Below, one piece after another: positions 27,775 to 37,823 of a stretch of 64,000 nucleotides of DNA; the stretch's first letter is position 1; each line of letters starts with the position of its first letter. Under the pieces are notes generated by a model that worked only from the letters and a program-made list of their open reading frames with translations, had not been told where the DNA came from and ran no database searches. The DNA lies in assembly GCF_003268815.1 (NCBI RefSeq), contig NZ_QLSV01000001.1, forward strand, positions 62,001 to 126,000. Direction: 5' to 3'. The DNA comes from Flavobacterium lacus. GTDB lineage: Bacteria; Bacteroidota; Bacteroidia; Flavobacteriales; Flavobacteriaceae. The position numbers and the translations under genes are program-made.

Positions 27775-27958
27775 TATTTTGAAAGCAGAATCCCCTAGCC
27801 CGGACCTTGCCTACCGGCAGGCAGGTTGAAACGGAAAGCTTTTTTTGAAAAAACAAATTAGTTTTGTTGGCTTGGCAAAGCGACCTTGGGAGCTCTTGCC
27901 GAGGCTTACAAAACTTTTGTTTTGAAAAAAACTTGTAGTGAAAAGCCGGAATAGCTTC
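27775..27958 (-). repeat. Dispersed intergenic repeat, copy 3 (inverted, diverged)
   Basis: Read on the minus strand it begins GAAGCTATTCCGGC, contains GAGCTCCCAAGGTCGCT and ends GGGCTAGGGGATTCTGCTTT, the same order of blocks as copies at 9240 and 48943. It also holds a CCTGCCTGCCGGTAGGCAAGG-like short palindrome near 27810-27828. Confidence 0.7.
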
Positions 27959-27969
27959 TGAAAAATAAG

Positions 27970-27977
27970 TATTTTTG
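27970..27977 (+). promoter_or_regulatory. -7 box for trmD
   Basis: TATTTTTG, perfect match, 15 nt before ATG 27993. An upstream TTG start at 27975 would lie inside it. Confidence 0.55.
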
Positions 27978-27992
27978 CCAAAAATTAGTTGT

Positions 27993-28670
27993 ATGCGAAT
28001 TGATATTATCACGGTTTTACCTGAACTTTTACGAAGTCCGTTTGAGGCATCGATTTTGAAACGTGCGATCGACAAAGGTTTGGTGGAAGTGCACGTGCAT
28101 AATTTGCGTGATTATACGACCAACAAGCAGAAAAATGTGGACGATTATCAGTTTGGCGGTGGTGCCGGAATGGTGATGTCGATTCAGCCGATTGACGATT
28201 GTATTGCGAAATTGAAGAGTGAACGTGACTATGACGAAGTGATTTATATGTCTCCGGACGGTGAAACGCTGAATCAGAAAATGGCGAATTCGATGTCGAT
28301 GTTGCACAATATTATTATTCTTTGCGGCCATTATAAAGGTGTTGACCAACGGGTTCGTGATCATTTTATTACGAAAGAAATTTCGATTGGTGATTATGTA
28401 CTTTCGGGTGGCGAATTGGGTGCGGCTGTTTTGAGTGATGCGATTATTCGGTTGATTCCGGGAGTTTTGAGCAATGAAACGTCGGCTTTGACGGATAGTT
28501 TTCAGGATAATTTGCTTTCAGGTCCGATTTATACACGTCCGGCAGAATACAAAGGGTGGAAAGTACCTGCTGTTTTGTTGAGCGGAAATTTTGCCGAAAT
28601 TGATAAATGGCGTGAGAATCAAGCGTATGAGCATACGAAGAATAGACGGCCGGATTTGTTGGAGGAATAG
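27993..28670 (+). CDS. trmD: tRNA (guanine37-N1)-methyltransferase
   Basis: A 225-aa SPOUT methyltransferase that methylates G37 next to the anticodon, preventing frameshifts. Signatures are [36 protein letters not shown] and the knot [19 protein letters not shown]. Slightly short but complete. In many bacteria trmD is linked with rplS; here rplS is 2.6 kb further on, separated by three unrelated genes. Confidence 0.96.
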   Translation: MRIDIITVLPELLRSPFEASILKRAIDKGLVEVHVHNLRDYTTNKQKNVDDYQFGGGAGMVMSIQPIDDCIAKLKSERDYDEVIYMSPDGETLNQKMANSMSMLHNIIILCGHYKGVDQRVRDHFITKEISIGDYVLSGGELGAAVLSDAIIRLIPGVLSNETSALTDSFQDNLLSGPIYTRPAEYKGWKVPAVLLSGNFAEIDKWRENQAYEHTKNRRPDLLEE

Positions 28671-28705
28671 TTGACTGTTGTCCGTTGTCTGTTATCTGTT
28701 TTTGG
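28671..28705. repeat. 7-bp minisatellite abutting the trmD stop
   Basis: Five units (TTGACTG, TTGTCCG, TTGTCTG, TTATCTG, TTTTTGG) start at the base after the trmD TAG. Confidence 0.7.
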
Positions 28706-28727
28706 TTAAGAAGCTTTTGTTTTTCAC

Positions 28728-28735
28728 TATCTTTG
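28728..28735 (+). promoter_or_regulatory. -7 box for the HipA-like/DUF3037 pair
   Basis: TATCTTTG, perfect match, 18 nt before ATG 28754. Confidence 0.5.
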
Positions 28736-28753
28736 TTATTGAAATACCAATTT

Positions 28754-29542
28754 ATGCACACCAATTTACGAACGGTAAATGTTACCCGCTATATCACTCC
28801 TTTGCGAGAAGGTGGTTCTTTGCCAGCGTTGGCCGAAGCCGATGATGATTTTAAGTATGTTTTAAAATTTCGTGGTGCCGGTCACGGTGTGAAAGCGTTG
28901 ATTGCTGAATTTTTGGGTGGTCAAATTGCACGGTTTTTAGGTTTACCTGTTCCTGAATTAGTTTTTGCTACGCTTGATGAAGCCTTTGGAAGAACTGAAG
29001 GTGATGAGGAAATTCAGGATTTATTGCAAGGCAGTCAAGGTCTGAATTTAGGTTTGCACTTTCTTTCGGGAGCATTAACGTATGATGCAGCTGTGAATGA
29101 TTGTGATGCTCTTTTGGCATCCAAAATTGTTTGGTTGGATGCATATATTACCAATGTTGACCGCACTTTTAAGAACACCAACTTATTGATTTGGAAAAAA
29201 GAACTTTGGCTAATTGACCACGGAGCAGCTTTTTATTTCCATCATTCGTGGGATAATTGGAAAGAAAATGCGTTGACTCCGTTTTCCTTGATTAAAGACC
29301 ACGTTTTATTACCAAAAGCCACTCGTTTAGAGGATGTAAACAACGAATTTACATCAAAATTAAACGATACTGTTTTACGTGAAATTGTAAATCAAATTCC
29401 GGAAGATTGGTTACTCTGGGAAGATCAAGCGATAACCCCTACTGAAATAAAAGAAGTTTATTTTCAATTTTTGTCCATTAGATTGGCAAATGCATCCGTA
29501 TTTTTAAAACAAGCACAAGATGTCCGCACCACACTTATATGA
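28754..29542 (+). CDS. HipA-like kinase-domain protein
   Basis: A 262-aa protein with a reduced HipA-like kinase fold. Lys38 in YVLKF, the catalytic loop D136-RTFK-N141-T-N143 and the metal motif D155HG are all in place, so it may be an active Ser/Thr kinase. It lacks HipA's N-terminal domain, and no HipB-like antitoxin is adjacent. Instead it overlaps a DUF3037 gene by 23 nt, a pairing seen in many bacteria. Target and role are unknown; it need not be a toxin. Confidence 0.8.
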   Translation: MHTNLRTVNVTRYITPLREGGSLPALAEADDDFKYVLKFRGAGHGVKALIAEFLGGQIARFLGLPVPELVFATLDEAFGRTEGDEEIQDLLQGSQGLNLGLHFLSGALTYDAAVNDCDALLASKIVWLDAYITNVDRTFKNTNLLIWKKELWLIDHGAAFYFHHSWDNWKENALTPFSLIKDHVLLPKATRLEDVNNEFTSKLNDTVLREIVNQIPEDWLLWEDQAITPTEIKEVYFQFLSIRLANASVFLKQAQDVRTTLI

Positions 29543-29903
29543 GTACGCCGTAATCCGCGTTGTACCAAGGGTGGAGCGTGAAGAATTCATTAATATTGGT
29601 TTGATGGTTTTTTGTAAACATCAAAAATATTTACGGATTCAATATGAAATTCCGGTTGAAAAAATTCGTTTTTTGGATGCTGAATTCGATTTAGCTCAAT
29701 TAAAAATCAATTTAGAAGCTTTTTCAAAAATCTGCTCAGGCAAAAAAGAGGGTGGTCCAATTGCCGCTTTTGAAGCGGCGGAACGATTTAGATGGTTAAC
29801 CGCCGTGAAGAGTTCAAGCATACAAACATCAAGACCGCATTCGGGTTTAAGTTTTGATTTGGATGGAACTTTTGAACGATTGTATGCGGAGTTGGTTTTG
29901 TGA
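29520..29903 (+). CDS. DUF3037 protein, partner of the HipA-like gene
   Basis: A 127-aa protein with the family pattern YEYAVIRVVPRVEREEFINIGLMVFCK near its start and ERFRWLTAVKSSSIQTSRPHSGL near its end. Function is not established. The 23-nt overlap with the HipA-like gene means the two are made together, and a physical or regulatory partnership is likely. Confidence 0.8.
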   Translation: MSAPHLYEYAVIRVVPRVEREEFINIGLMVFCKHQKYLRIQYEIPVEKIRFLDAEFDLAQLKINLEAFSKICSGKKEGGPIAAFEAAERFRWLTAVKSSSIQTSRPHSGLSFDLDGTFERLYAELVL

Positions 29904-29941
29904 TAAATGACATTTCATTTCTTTAAATTAGAATAAATTTT

Positions 29942-30961
29942 ATGACTCCAATCAAAACAGCCCTTCTAGCCTATGGACTTTCCGGAAAAATTTTTCACGC
30001 TCCTTTTTTGGCGACTAATGAAGGATTTGAATTGTATGCTGTTTTAGAACGAAATAATCAAAAAGCAAAAAATGATTTTCCGGATGTGAAAAGTTATGCT
30101 TCGTTAGAAGAACTTTTGGCGGATAATTCGATTGAATTAGTGGTGGTCAACACACCAAATAACACACATTTTGAATTGGCGAAACAATGTTTGCAAGCAA
30201 AAAAACACGTCTTATTAGAAAAACCTGCAACGGCAACTCCTGAAGAATTTTTAGAATTAATGGAATTGGCTAAATCGGTCAACAAACAACTTTTAGTCTA
30301 TCAAAACCGCCGATGGAGCAGTGACATTTGTGCGGCAAAAGACATCATAAAATCAGGAAAATTAGGCGATATTGTTGAAGTTCATTTGCGTTTTGATCGT
30401 TTTCGTCCCGATATTAGTGTAAAAGGATTTAAAGAAAATGAATTGCCCGGAAGCGGAATTTTATATGATTTAGGTTCACATTTAATTGATCAAGCGATTT
30501 CAATTTTTGGCAAACCGAAAAAGCATTATGTTCAAAAAGGAATGTATCGCAATGGCACTTTGGTGGATGATTATGCGTTTGTGCATCTTTTGTTTGAAAA
30601 TCAAGTAAATGCTTTTATAACTGCGAGTTTACATGTGCTTGACGTTCAATCGGGAATTGTGATTCAAGGCACAAAAGGAAGTTTCATTAAAGATTTTTGT
30701 GACGAGCAAGAAAATCAATTGATGGCAGGAATGACTCCAAATCATCCGGATTTTGGGTTGGAATTGGAAAACAAAGAGGGAAAATTGACTTATGTTGATG
30801 AAAATAATAATGTGATTACAGAACTAATTCCTTCTCTAAAAGGAAATTTTAATGGTTTGTTTGATGAAGTGTATGAATGTATTCGGGATGAAAAAACGTT
30901 TTCTGTTAGGAATGAGGAGATTTTGGAGCAGATTAGAATATTGATTTGCATTGAAAATTAA
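29942..30961 (+). CDS. Gfo/Idh/MocA-family oxidoreductase
   Basis: A 339-aa NAD(P)-dependent oxidoreductase. The N-terminal Rossmann part has AYGLSGKIFHAPFL and VVVNTPNNTHFELA. The catalytic-lysine segment is HVLLEKPATATPEE, and the C-terminal domain has GSGILYDLGSHLIDQ. It most resembles the YdgJ/YhhX subgroup. Substrate, probably a sugar or cyclitol, cannot be set from sequence. Confidence 0.87.
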   Translation: MTPIKTALLAYGLSGKIFHAPFLATNEGFELYAVLERNNQKAKNDFPDVKSYASLEELLADNSIELVVVNTPNNTHFELAKQCLQAKKHVLLEKPATATPEEFLELMELAKSVNKQLLVYQNRRWSSDICAAKDIIKSGKLGDIVEVHLRFDRFRPDISVKGFKENELPGSGILYDLGSHLIDQAISIFGKPKKHYVQKGMYRNGTLVDDYAFVHLLFENQVNAFITASLHVLDVQSGIVIQGTKGSFIKDFCDEQENQLMAGMTPNHPDFGLELENKEGKLTYVDENNNVITELIPSLKGNFNGLFDEVYECIRDEKTFSVRNEEILEQIRILICIEN

Positions 30962-30971
30962 CTTTTTTAAA

Positions 30972-31116
30972 TTTTAAACCATTAAGGTATTAAGTTTCAT
31001 TTAGAAAAAACTAAAATAAAACTCCCATACTAATTTCGAGAAAAGTATTAGATTTTAATATGCTATCGAGTTATTCAAAAAACCTTAATGTCTTTTAATA
31101 CCTTAATGGTTTAAAA
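30972..31116. repeat. 22-bp inverted repeat pair in the rplS upstream region
   Basis: TTTTAAACCATTAAGGTATT begins the left arm (30972-30993), and its exact complement is at 31095-31116 with a 101-bp centre. The 322-bp gap (30962-31283) also holds the rplS promoter and leader, and otherwise shows nothing recognisable. Confidence 0.65.
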
Positions 31117-31180
31117 ACAAAAAATTACTTATTTTAATTATAAACCAAAACGCTTATCAAATAAAAATCAACCAATTTAA

Positions 31181-31209
31181 TTGTAATTTCAAAATAAATT
31201 GTAAATTTG
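31181..31209 (+). promoter_or_regulatory. Promoter of rplS
   Basis: TTG at 31181-31183, 18-nt spacer, perfect -7 box TAAATTTG at 31202-31209. The ATG is 74 nt after the box, leaving room for a structured leader. Confidence 0.7.
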
Positions 31210-31220
31210 CACCCACATTT

Positions 31221-31283
31221 GGACCAACCTCTGACGATAATCGTGTATGTTGCTCTGATAATCACTATTTTAACTTAATTGTT
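31221..31283 (+). promoter_or_regulatory. Candidate ribosomal-protein leader of rplS
   Basis: The 5' UTR contains an outer CAAC/GTTG stem (31225-31228 with 31249-31252) and an inner ACGA/TCGT stem closed by TAA. A CTCTGATAATC copy of the loop region follows. This suits an autoregulatory leader bound by L19, but the structure is small and unproven. Confidence 0.35.
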
Positions 31284-31634
31284 ATGGCAGATTTAATGAA
31301 ATTCGTTCAAGACGAATTTGTTACAAAAAAAGACTTTCCAGTATTTGGAGCAGGTGATACTATCACTGTGTATTACGAAATTAAAGAGGGTGAAAAAACA
31401 AGAACACAGTTCTTCAAAGGAGTTGTAATCCAAAGAAGAGGTTCTGGTGCAACCGAAACCTTTACCATCCGTAAAATGTCAGGTGCTGTTGGTGTGGAAA
31501 GAATTTTCCCGGTTAACATGCCTGCACTTCAAAAAGTAGAAGTTAACCAAAGAGGTAAAGTTAGAAGAGCTCGTATTTTCTACTTCAGAGACCTTACCGG
31601 TAAAAAAGCAAAAATCAAAGAAAGAAGAAGATAA
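31284..31634 (+). CDS. rplS: 50S ribosomal protein L19
   Basis: A 116-aa L19, at the 30S-50S interface. Motifs are FGAGDTITVYYEIKEGEKTR, FKGVVIQRRGSGATETFTIRK, GVERIFPVNMP and GKVRRARIFYFRDLTGKKAKIKE. Single gene with its own promoter, leader and terminator. Confidence 0.98.
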   Translation: MADLMKFVQDEFVTKKDFPVFGAGDTITVYYEIKEGEKTRTQFFKGVVIQRRGSGATETFTIRKMSGAVGVERIFPVNMPALQKVEVNQRGKVRRARIFYFRDLTGKKAKIKERRR

Positions 31635-31654
31635 TCAACTTTCTACTCATAAAG

Positions 31655-31687
31655 AATCCCGTTTTGAAATTCAGAACGGGATTTTTT
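31655..31687 (+). terminator. Terminator of rplS
   Basis: AATCCCGTT/AACGGGATT stem followed by six T. Confidence 0.88.
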
Positions 31688-31826
31688 ATTTCCTTCAATT
31701 TTAACAACTCACTCAATTTTTAATTCATTTTTTGTCAAATTACTAATTTTTAAAGTTCAGATTATCATATCCGTAATTCAATCGTTTTCGTTTATGGAAT
31801 CTACCTGATTTCCACTTCCTTTTTCT

Positions 31827-31834
31827 TATCTTTG
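31827..31834 (+). promoter_or_regulatory. -7 box for icd
   Basis: TATCTTTG, perfect match, 60 nt before ATG 31895. The leader that follows contains five AAAC units (31871-31891). Confidence 0.5.
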
Positions 31835-31843
31835 TAATCCTGA

Positions 31844-34114
<2,271 letters not shown>

Positions 34115-34131
34115 AAACAAGAATTGCACAG

Positions 34132-34224
34132 CTGTGTCATTTCGACGAAGGAGAAATCACATAGCGTTAAGCAATTAGGATATTATCTACTTTATGTGAT
34201 TTCTCCTTCGTCGAAATGACACAG
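34132..34224. repeat. Perfect 32-bp inverted repeat (REP-like element)
   Basis: Arms at 34132-34163 and 34193-34224 are exact reverse complements (core TTTCGACGAAGGAGAAAT), with a 29-nt centre. It lies after icd and is followed by a separate terminator, so it looks like a mobile palindromic repeat. Confidence 0.8.
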
Positions 34225-34271
34225 TCTAACATAGTAGTATTTAAGGGACGATAATTTCAAATGATTTTTAT

Positions 34272-34308
34272 ACAAAAAAGACAATCCTAACCGGTTGTCT
34301 TTTTTGTT
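34272..34308 (+). terminator. Terminator downstream of icd
   Basis: AAAAAAGACAATC/GGTTGTCTTTTTT stem with a short loop. Confidence 0.75.
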
Positions 34309-34359
34309 TCATATAAAACCCTAAATTTATAAAATCGAAAAAAGTTTTAGGTTCTTCCC

Positions 34360-34389
34360 AACCTTTTGCCAACTATTGTGCTCTTTATA
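34360..34389 (+). promoter_or_regulatory. Possible ECF-type promoter of the sigma factor operon
   Basis: AACC at 34360-34363 and CTCTTTATA at 34381-34389, with about 17 nt between. AAC plus a downstream pyrimidine-rich box is the usual ECF pattern, and no TAnnTTTG box is present. It suggests autoregulation by the encoded sigma factor. Confidence 0.35.
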
Positions 34390-34408
34390 AGAAAGCAAAC
34401 CAATTTTG

Positions 34409-34942
34409 ATGGAAAAAAATATCATTCAAGCCTGCAGAAAAATGCATCGAGACGCCCAGCGGAAGGTGTATGAGCACATGGGACCCAAATTGTATCAGTT
34501 ATGCAAACGGTATCTCAAAAAAGAGGAAGAAATAGAAGAAGCTTTGGCCGATGCATTCTTTACTATTTTTACCAAAATTGATCAATTAAAGGAAGACCAT
34601 GCGTTTGAAGCTTGGGCTAGAAAAATCACAGTCAATCAGTGTTTACTCACGTTGCGAAAAAATGTGAACTTTAATTTGTATTTGGATGATGTCAAATTAT
34701 CCTCGCAACCCACAACGGACGAAATTACTGATTTGGAAGAGGAAGATTTACTGAATCTGCTTCAACTGATTCCCGACGGATGCAAAGCCATCTTTAATCT
34801 GTTTGTTATCGAAGGCTATTCACACAAAGAAATTGCAATGCAATTAGGCATTTCAGAAGGTACTTCAAAATCACAATTGAACGCTTCAAAAACCAAATTG
34901 AAAGAGTTAGTGAACAATTTTTATTATCAAAAGGCAAAATAG
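34409..34942 (+). CDS. ECF sigma factor (RNA polymerase sigma-70 family)
   Basis: A 177-aa protein with sigma region 2 (about 10-75: YQLCKRYLKKEEEIEEALADAFFTIFTKI, AWARKITVNQCL) and region 4 (about 115-170: LIPDGCKAIFNLFVIEGYSHKEIAMQLGISEGTSKSQL). ATG 34409 is preferred over TTG 34406. It lies 2 nt before the large chimeric gene, whose N terminus looks like its anti-sigma factor. Confidence 0.92.
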   Translation: MEKNIIQACRKMHRDAQRKVYEHMGPKLYQLCKRYLKKEEEIEEALADAFFTIFTKIDQLKEDHAFEAWARKITVNQCLLTLRKNVNFNLYLDDVKLSSQPTTDEITDLEEEDLLNLLQLIPDGCKAIFNLFVIEGYSHKEIAMQLGISEGTSKSQLNASKTKLKELVNNFYYQKAK

Positions 34943-34944
34943 TT

Positions 34945-37698
34945 ATGGAAAATCAAGATAAATTATACGATAAAATGAAACAAGCGGCAAAAAATGCCGA
35001 AGCAAATTCATTTCCCGGAATGGAAAAAGTTTGGGCACGTGTTGAAGAAAAATTAGATAAAAAAGAAGATAAAAAAGTAATCATTCTTTGGAAAAAAATA
35101 GCCGTTGCTGCTTCGCTCCTATTGTTTGTTTCCCTTGGTTATCAATTTTTAAAATCGGATAAAGAAATTATTACAATTGAAAATCCGATTGTGAATGAAA
35201 ATAAGGATACGATTCAGAATGTTTCTCCTTTAAAAATTGAAAAATCGAAAGAAGAAATGGTGGTTTCTTCAGATGTTGAAACGGAGAAGAATTCAAATGT
35301 TGAACCAATTTTAAAAGAATCAATCCTAAAAAATTCTATAAAGAAAGAACAACAAGTGGTTTCTGTTTTTAAAGATAGTTTGATGAAATTGAATGATTTA
35401 ATTGCTTTAGATGAAGAAAAAAACAAACTTGTTTCTAAAGAAATTCCAACCGTAAAAATTTCGAGTGAAGAAATAAATAAACTAACCGGAGAACGAATGA
35501 TTACCGGTGTTGTGATGGATAGTTATAATCTTCCTCTTTCTGGTGCAACTGTTCTTATCAAAGGAACTTCAAAAGGAACTAATACTGATTTTGACGGTAA
35601 ATTTTCAATCAAAGCCAAAAAAGGAGAAACATTGGAGTTTAGTTATGTTGGAATGCTAACCCAAACGACTAAAATTGATAGTTCTACTAATTTGAATATT
35701 GCATTAGTTGATAATGGTACCACATTGGAGGAAGTGGTAGTTGTTGGTTATGGTACACGAGTAGCAAAAAAAACAACTAGTGCAGCTACATCAATTACTT
35801 CAAATGAAATTAAAAAAGGTAAAAAAACAAATACTCCAAATAAGACTTTAGTTTGGAATTCGATATCAGATCAAAAAGAGTTTAAAGTAAAAGCAGAAAT
35901 TAAGAAATCAAATACTCAATCTTTACAAGGAAAAGTAGCAGGAGTCTATATTAATGATGCTAATCAAAAATATAAGGGAAACAATAATATAACTATAAGA
36001 GGAACTAATTCAATAAACTCGAAAAATGAACCATTGATCATTTTAGACGGACAACCAATTTCCCAAAAAGAAATGCAAGTGCTTAATCCAAATGATATCA
36101 AAGATATTACGGTTTTAAAAGATGCATCAGCCACATCTTTATATGGAAGTAGCGGAAGAAATGGCGTAATCGTCATCACCTCCAAAAGCGGAAAAGTTGA
36201 AAAATTGTCTAAAAGACAACTCAAAAAGAAACTAAAAGAATTAGAAGAAGCTCAACAACAAGCACCAATTCAATGGCCGGTTAATGATCCAACGCAAGAT
36301 GAATCGTATGAATCATTTGAAGAAAACGCCTTCGAGAGTCCGACTACCGCACCACTTTCTACGTTTTCGATTGATGTGGACAACGCCTCTTACACCAACA
36401 TTCGCCGTTTTATTAACAACGGACAAACTGTTCCAAAAGATGCGGTTCGTGTGGAAGAAATGGTTAATTTTTTCAAATACAACTATACTGAACCAACCGA
36501 TGAACATCCGTTTTCCATTCACACCGAATACAGCGATTGTGCTTGGAACAGAAATCACAAAGTGTTGAAAGTTGGTTTACAAGGCAAAAACATTCCAACC
36601 GAAAATTTACCGGCTTCCAACTTAGTTTTTCTGGTGGATGTTTCGGGTTCGATGAACGATCAAAATAAATTGCCATTGCTTAAACAATCGATGAAAATTT
36701 TGGTTGAACAACTTCGCAAAAAAGATAAAGTTTCTATTGTGGTGTATGCCGGAGCTGCCGGATTGGTTTTGCCACCCACTTCCGGTGATGAAAAAAAGAC
36801 AATCATTGATGCCTTAGAAAATTTACAAGCTGGCGGAAGCACTGCAGGTGGAGCAGGAATTGAATTGGCCTACAAAACTGCTGAAGAAAACTTTGTCAAA
36901 AACGGAAATAACCGAGTGATTTTAGCTACTGACGGCGACTTTAATGTGGGAGCTTCATCTAATACAGACATGCAAACATTGATTGAAGAAAAAAGAAAAA
37001 GTGGTGTTTTCCTAACTTGTTTAGGGTACGGAATGGGTAATTACAAAGACAGCAAAATGGAAACCATTGCCAACAAAGGAAACGGAAATTATGCTTACAT
37101 CGATAATATTCAAGAAGCCAATCGCTTTTTAGGAAAAGAGTTTAAAGGTTCGATGTTTGCTATTGCGAAAGATGTGAAAATTCAAATCGAATTCAATCCG
37201 CAACACGTGCAAGCGTATCGCTTAATTGGGTATGAAAACCGAAAATTGAATGACGAAGATTTTGTGAATGATGCCATTGATGCCGGCGAATTAGGAAGCG
37301 GTCACACCGTTACGGCGTTGTATGAAATTATTCCGACGAACGTGAAAAGCGATTTTTTCAAAGAACCAATTGACTTGAAATATTCTAAAACAGAAAATTC
37401 TTCAACTGTCTTTGGAAATGAATTGGCGACTATCAAATTTCGATATAAAAAACCGGATGGTGAAAAAAGTATCGAAATGGTTCAAGTGATTGAAAACAAA
37501 TCAATCCCAATTGATAAATCATCCGATGATTTTAAATTTTCGTCTGCCGTCGCTTGGTTTGGATTAAAATTAAGAGATTCAAAATTAGTTCAAAACAAAG
37601 ACAGCGAAGCCATTAAAACCTTAGCAAAAAAAGGACTTTCTAACGATGAAGAAGGGTATAAAACAGAATTTATCCGATTGGTTGAAACCGTAAAATAA
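34945..37698 (+). CDS. Chimeric anti-sigma-like / TonB-plug / VWA (YfbK-type) protein
   Basis: A 917-aa multidomain protein. Residues 1-50 are cytoplasmic and charged, in the place and style of an anti-sigma domain. A transmembrane segment is at 52-69, then a low-complexity linker. A carboxypeptidase-regulatory-like domain is at about 184-265, and a TonB-receptor plug (LQGKVAGVYIND to NGVIVITSKSG) at about 326-415 has no barrel after it. A YfbK-type module follows: VWA N-terminal region 474-515, VWA from about 555 with a full MIDAS (DVSGSM near 565, a Thr in GGSTAGGAG, ATDGD), and a DUF3520-like end. Coupled to the ECF sigma gene. Signalling role inferred. Confidence 0.85.
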   Translation: MENQDKLYDKMKQAAKNAEANSFPGMEKVWARVEEKLDKKEDKKVIILWKKIAVAASLLLFVSLGYQFLKSDKEIITIENPIVNENKDTIQNVSPLKIEKSKEEMVVSSDVETEKNSNVEPILKESILKNSIKKEQQVVSVFKDSLMKLNDLIALDEEKNKLVSKEIPTVKISSEEINKLTGERMITGVVMDSYNLPLSGATVLIKGTSKGTNTDFDGKFSIKAKKGETLEFSYVGMLTQTTKIDSSTNLNIALVDNGTTLEEVVVVGYGTRVAKKTTSAATSITSNEIKKGKKTNTPNKTLVWNSISDQKEFKVKAEIKKSNTQSLQGKVAGVYINDANQKYKGNNNITIRGTNSINSKNEPLIILDGQPISQKEMQVLNPNDIKDITVLKDASATSLYGSSGRNGVIVITSKSGKVEKLSKRQLKKKLKELEEAQQQAPIQWPVNDPTQDESYESFEENAFESPTTAPLSTFSIDVDNASYTNIRRFINNGQTVPKDAVRVEEMVNFFKYNYTEPTDEHPFSIHTEYSDCAWNRNHKVLKVGLQGKNIPTENLPASNLVFLVDVSGSMNDQNKLPLLKQSMKILVEQLRKKDKVSIVVYAGAAGLVLPPTSGDEKKTIIDALENLQAGGSTAGGAGIELAYKTAEENFVKNGNNRVILATDGDFNVGASSNTDMQTLIEEKRKSGVFLTCLGYGMGNYKDSKMETIANKGNGNYAYIDNIQEANRFLGKEFKGSMFAIAKDVKIQIEFNPQHVQAYRLIGYENRKLNDEDFVNDAIDAGELGSGHTVTALYEIIPTNVKSDFFKEPIDLKYSKTENSSTVFGNELATIKFRYKKPDGEKSIEMVQVIENKSIPIDKSSDDFKFSSAVAWFGLKLRDSKLVQNKDSEAIKTLAKKGLSNDEEGYKTEFIRLVETVK

Positions 37699-37716
37699 AA
37701 AATTGGTTACACTGAA

Positions 37717-37750
37717 AACCTGACAATTAGCATAAATTGTCAGGTTTTTT
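37717..37750 (+). terminator. Terminator of the sigma/VWA operon
   Basis: AACCTGACAATT/AATTGTCAGGTT perfect 12-bp stem, 6-nt loop, T-run. Confidence 0.88.
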
Positions 37751-37823
37751 ATTAACCGTACTTTAACAAATGAAACACGAAATTTCTGAAAAAATTTCAT
37801 CACTTTTGTTAAAAAAATTACCT

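Noticed and set aside
27746..28075. Minus-strand open frame overlapping trmD
   Set aside because: It covers repeat copy 3 and the opposite strand of trmD; no protein features.
36284..36676. Several open frames on both strands inside the VWA chimera gene
   Set aside because: Shadows of the 917-aa coding frame; no start context and no domains.
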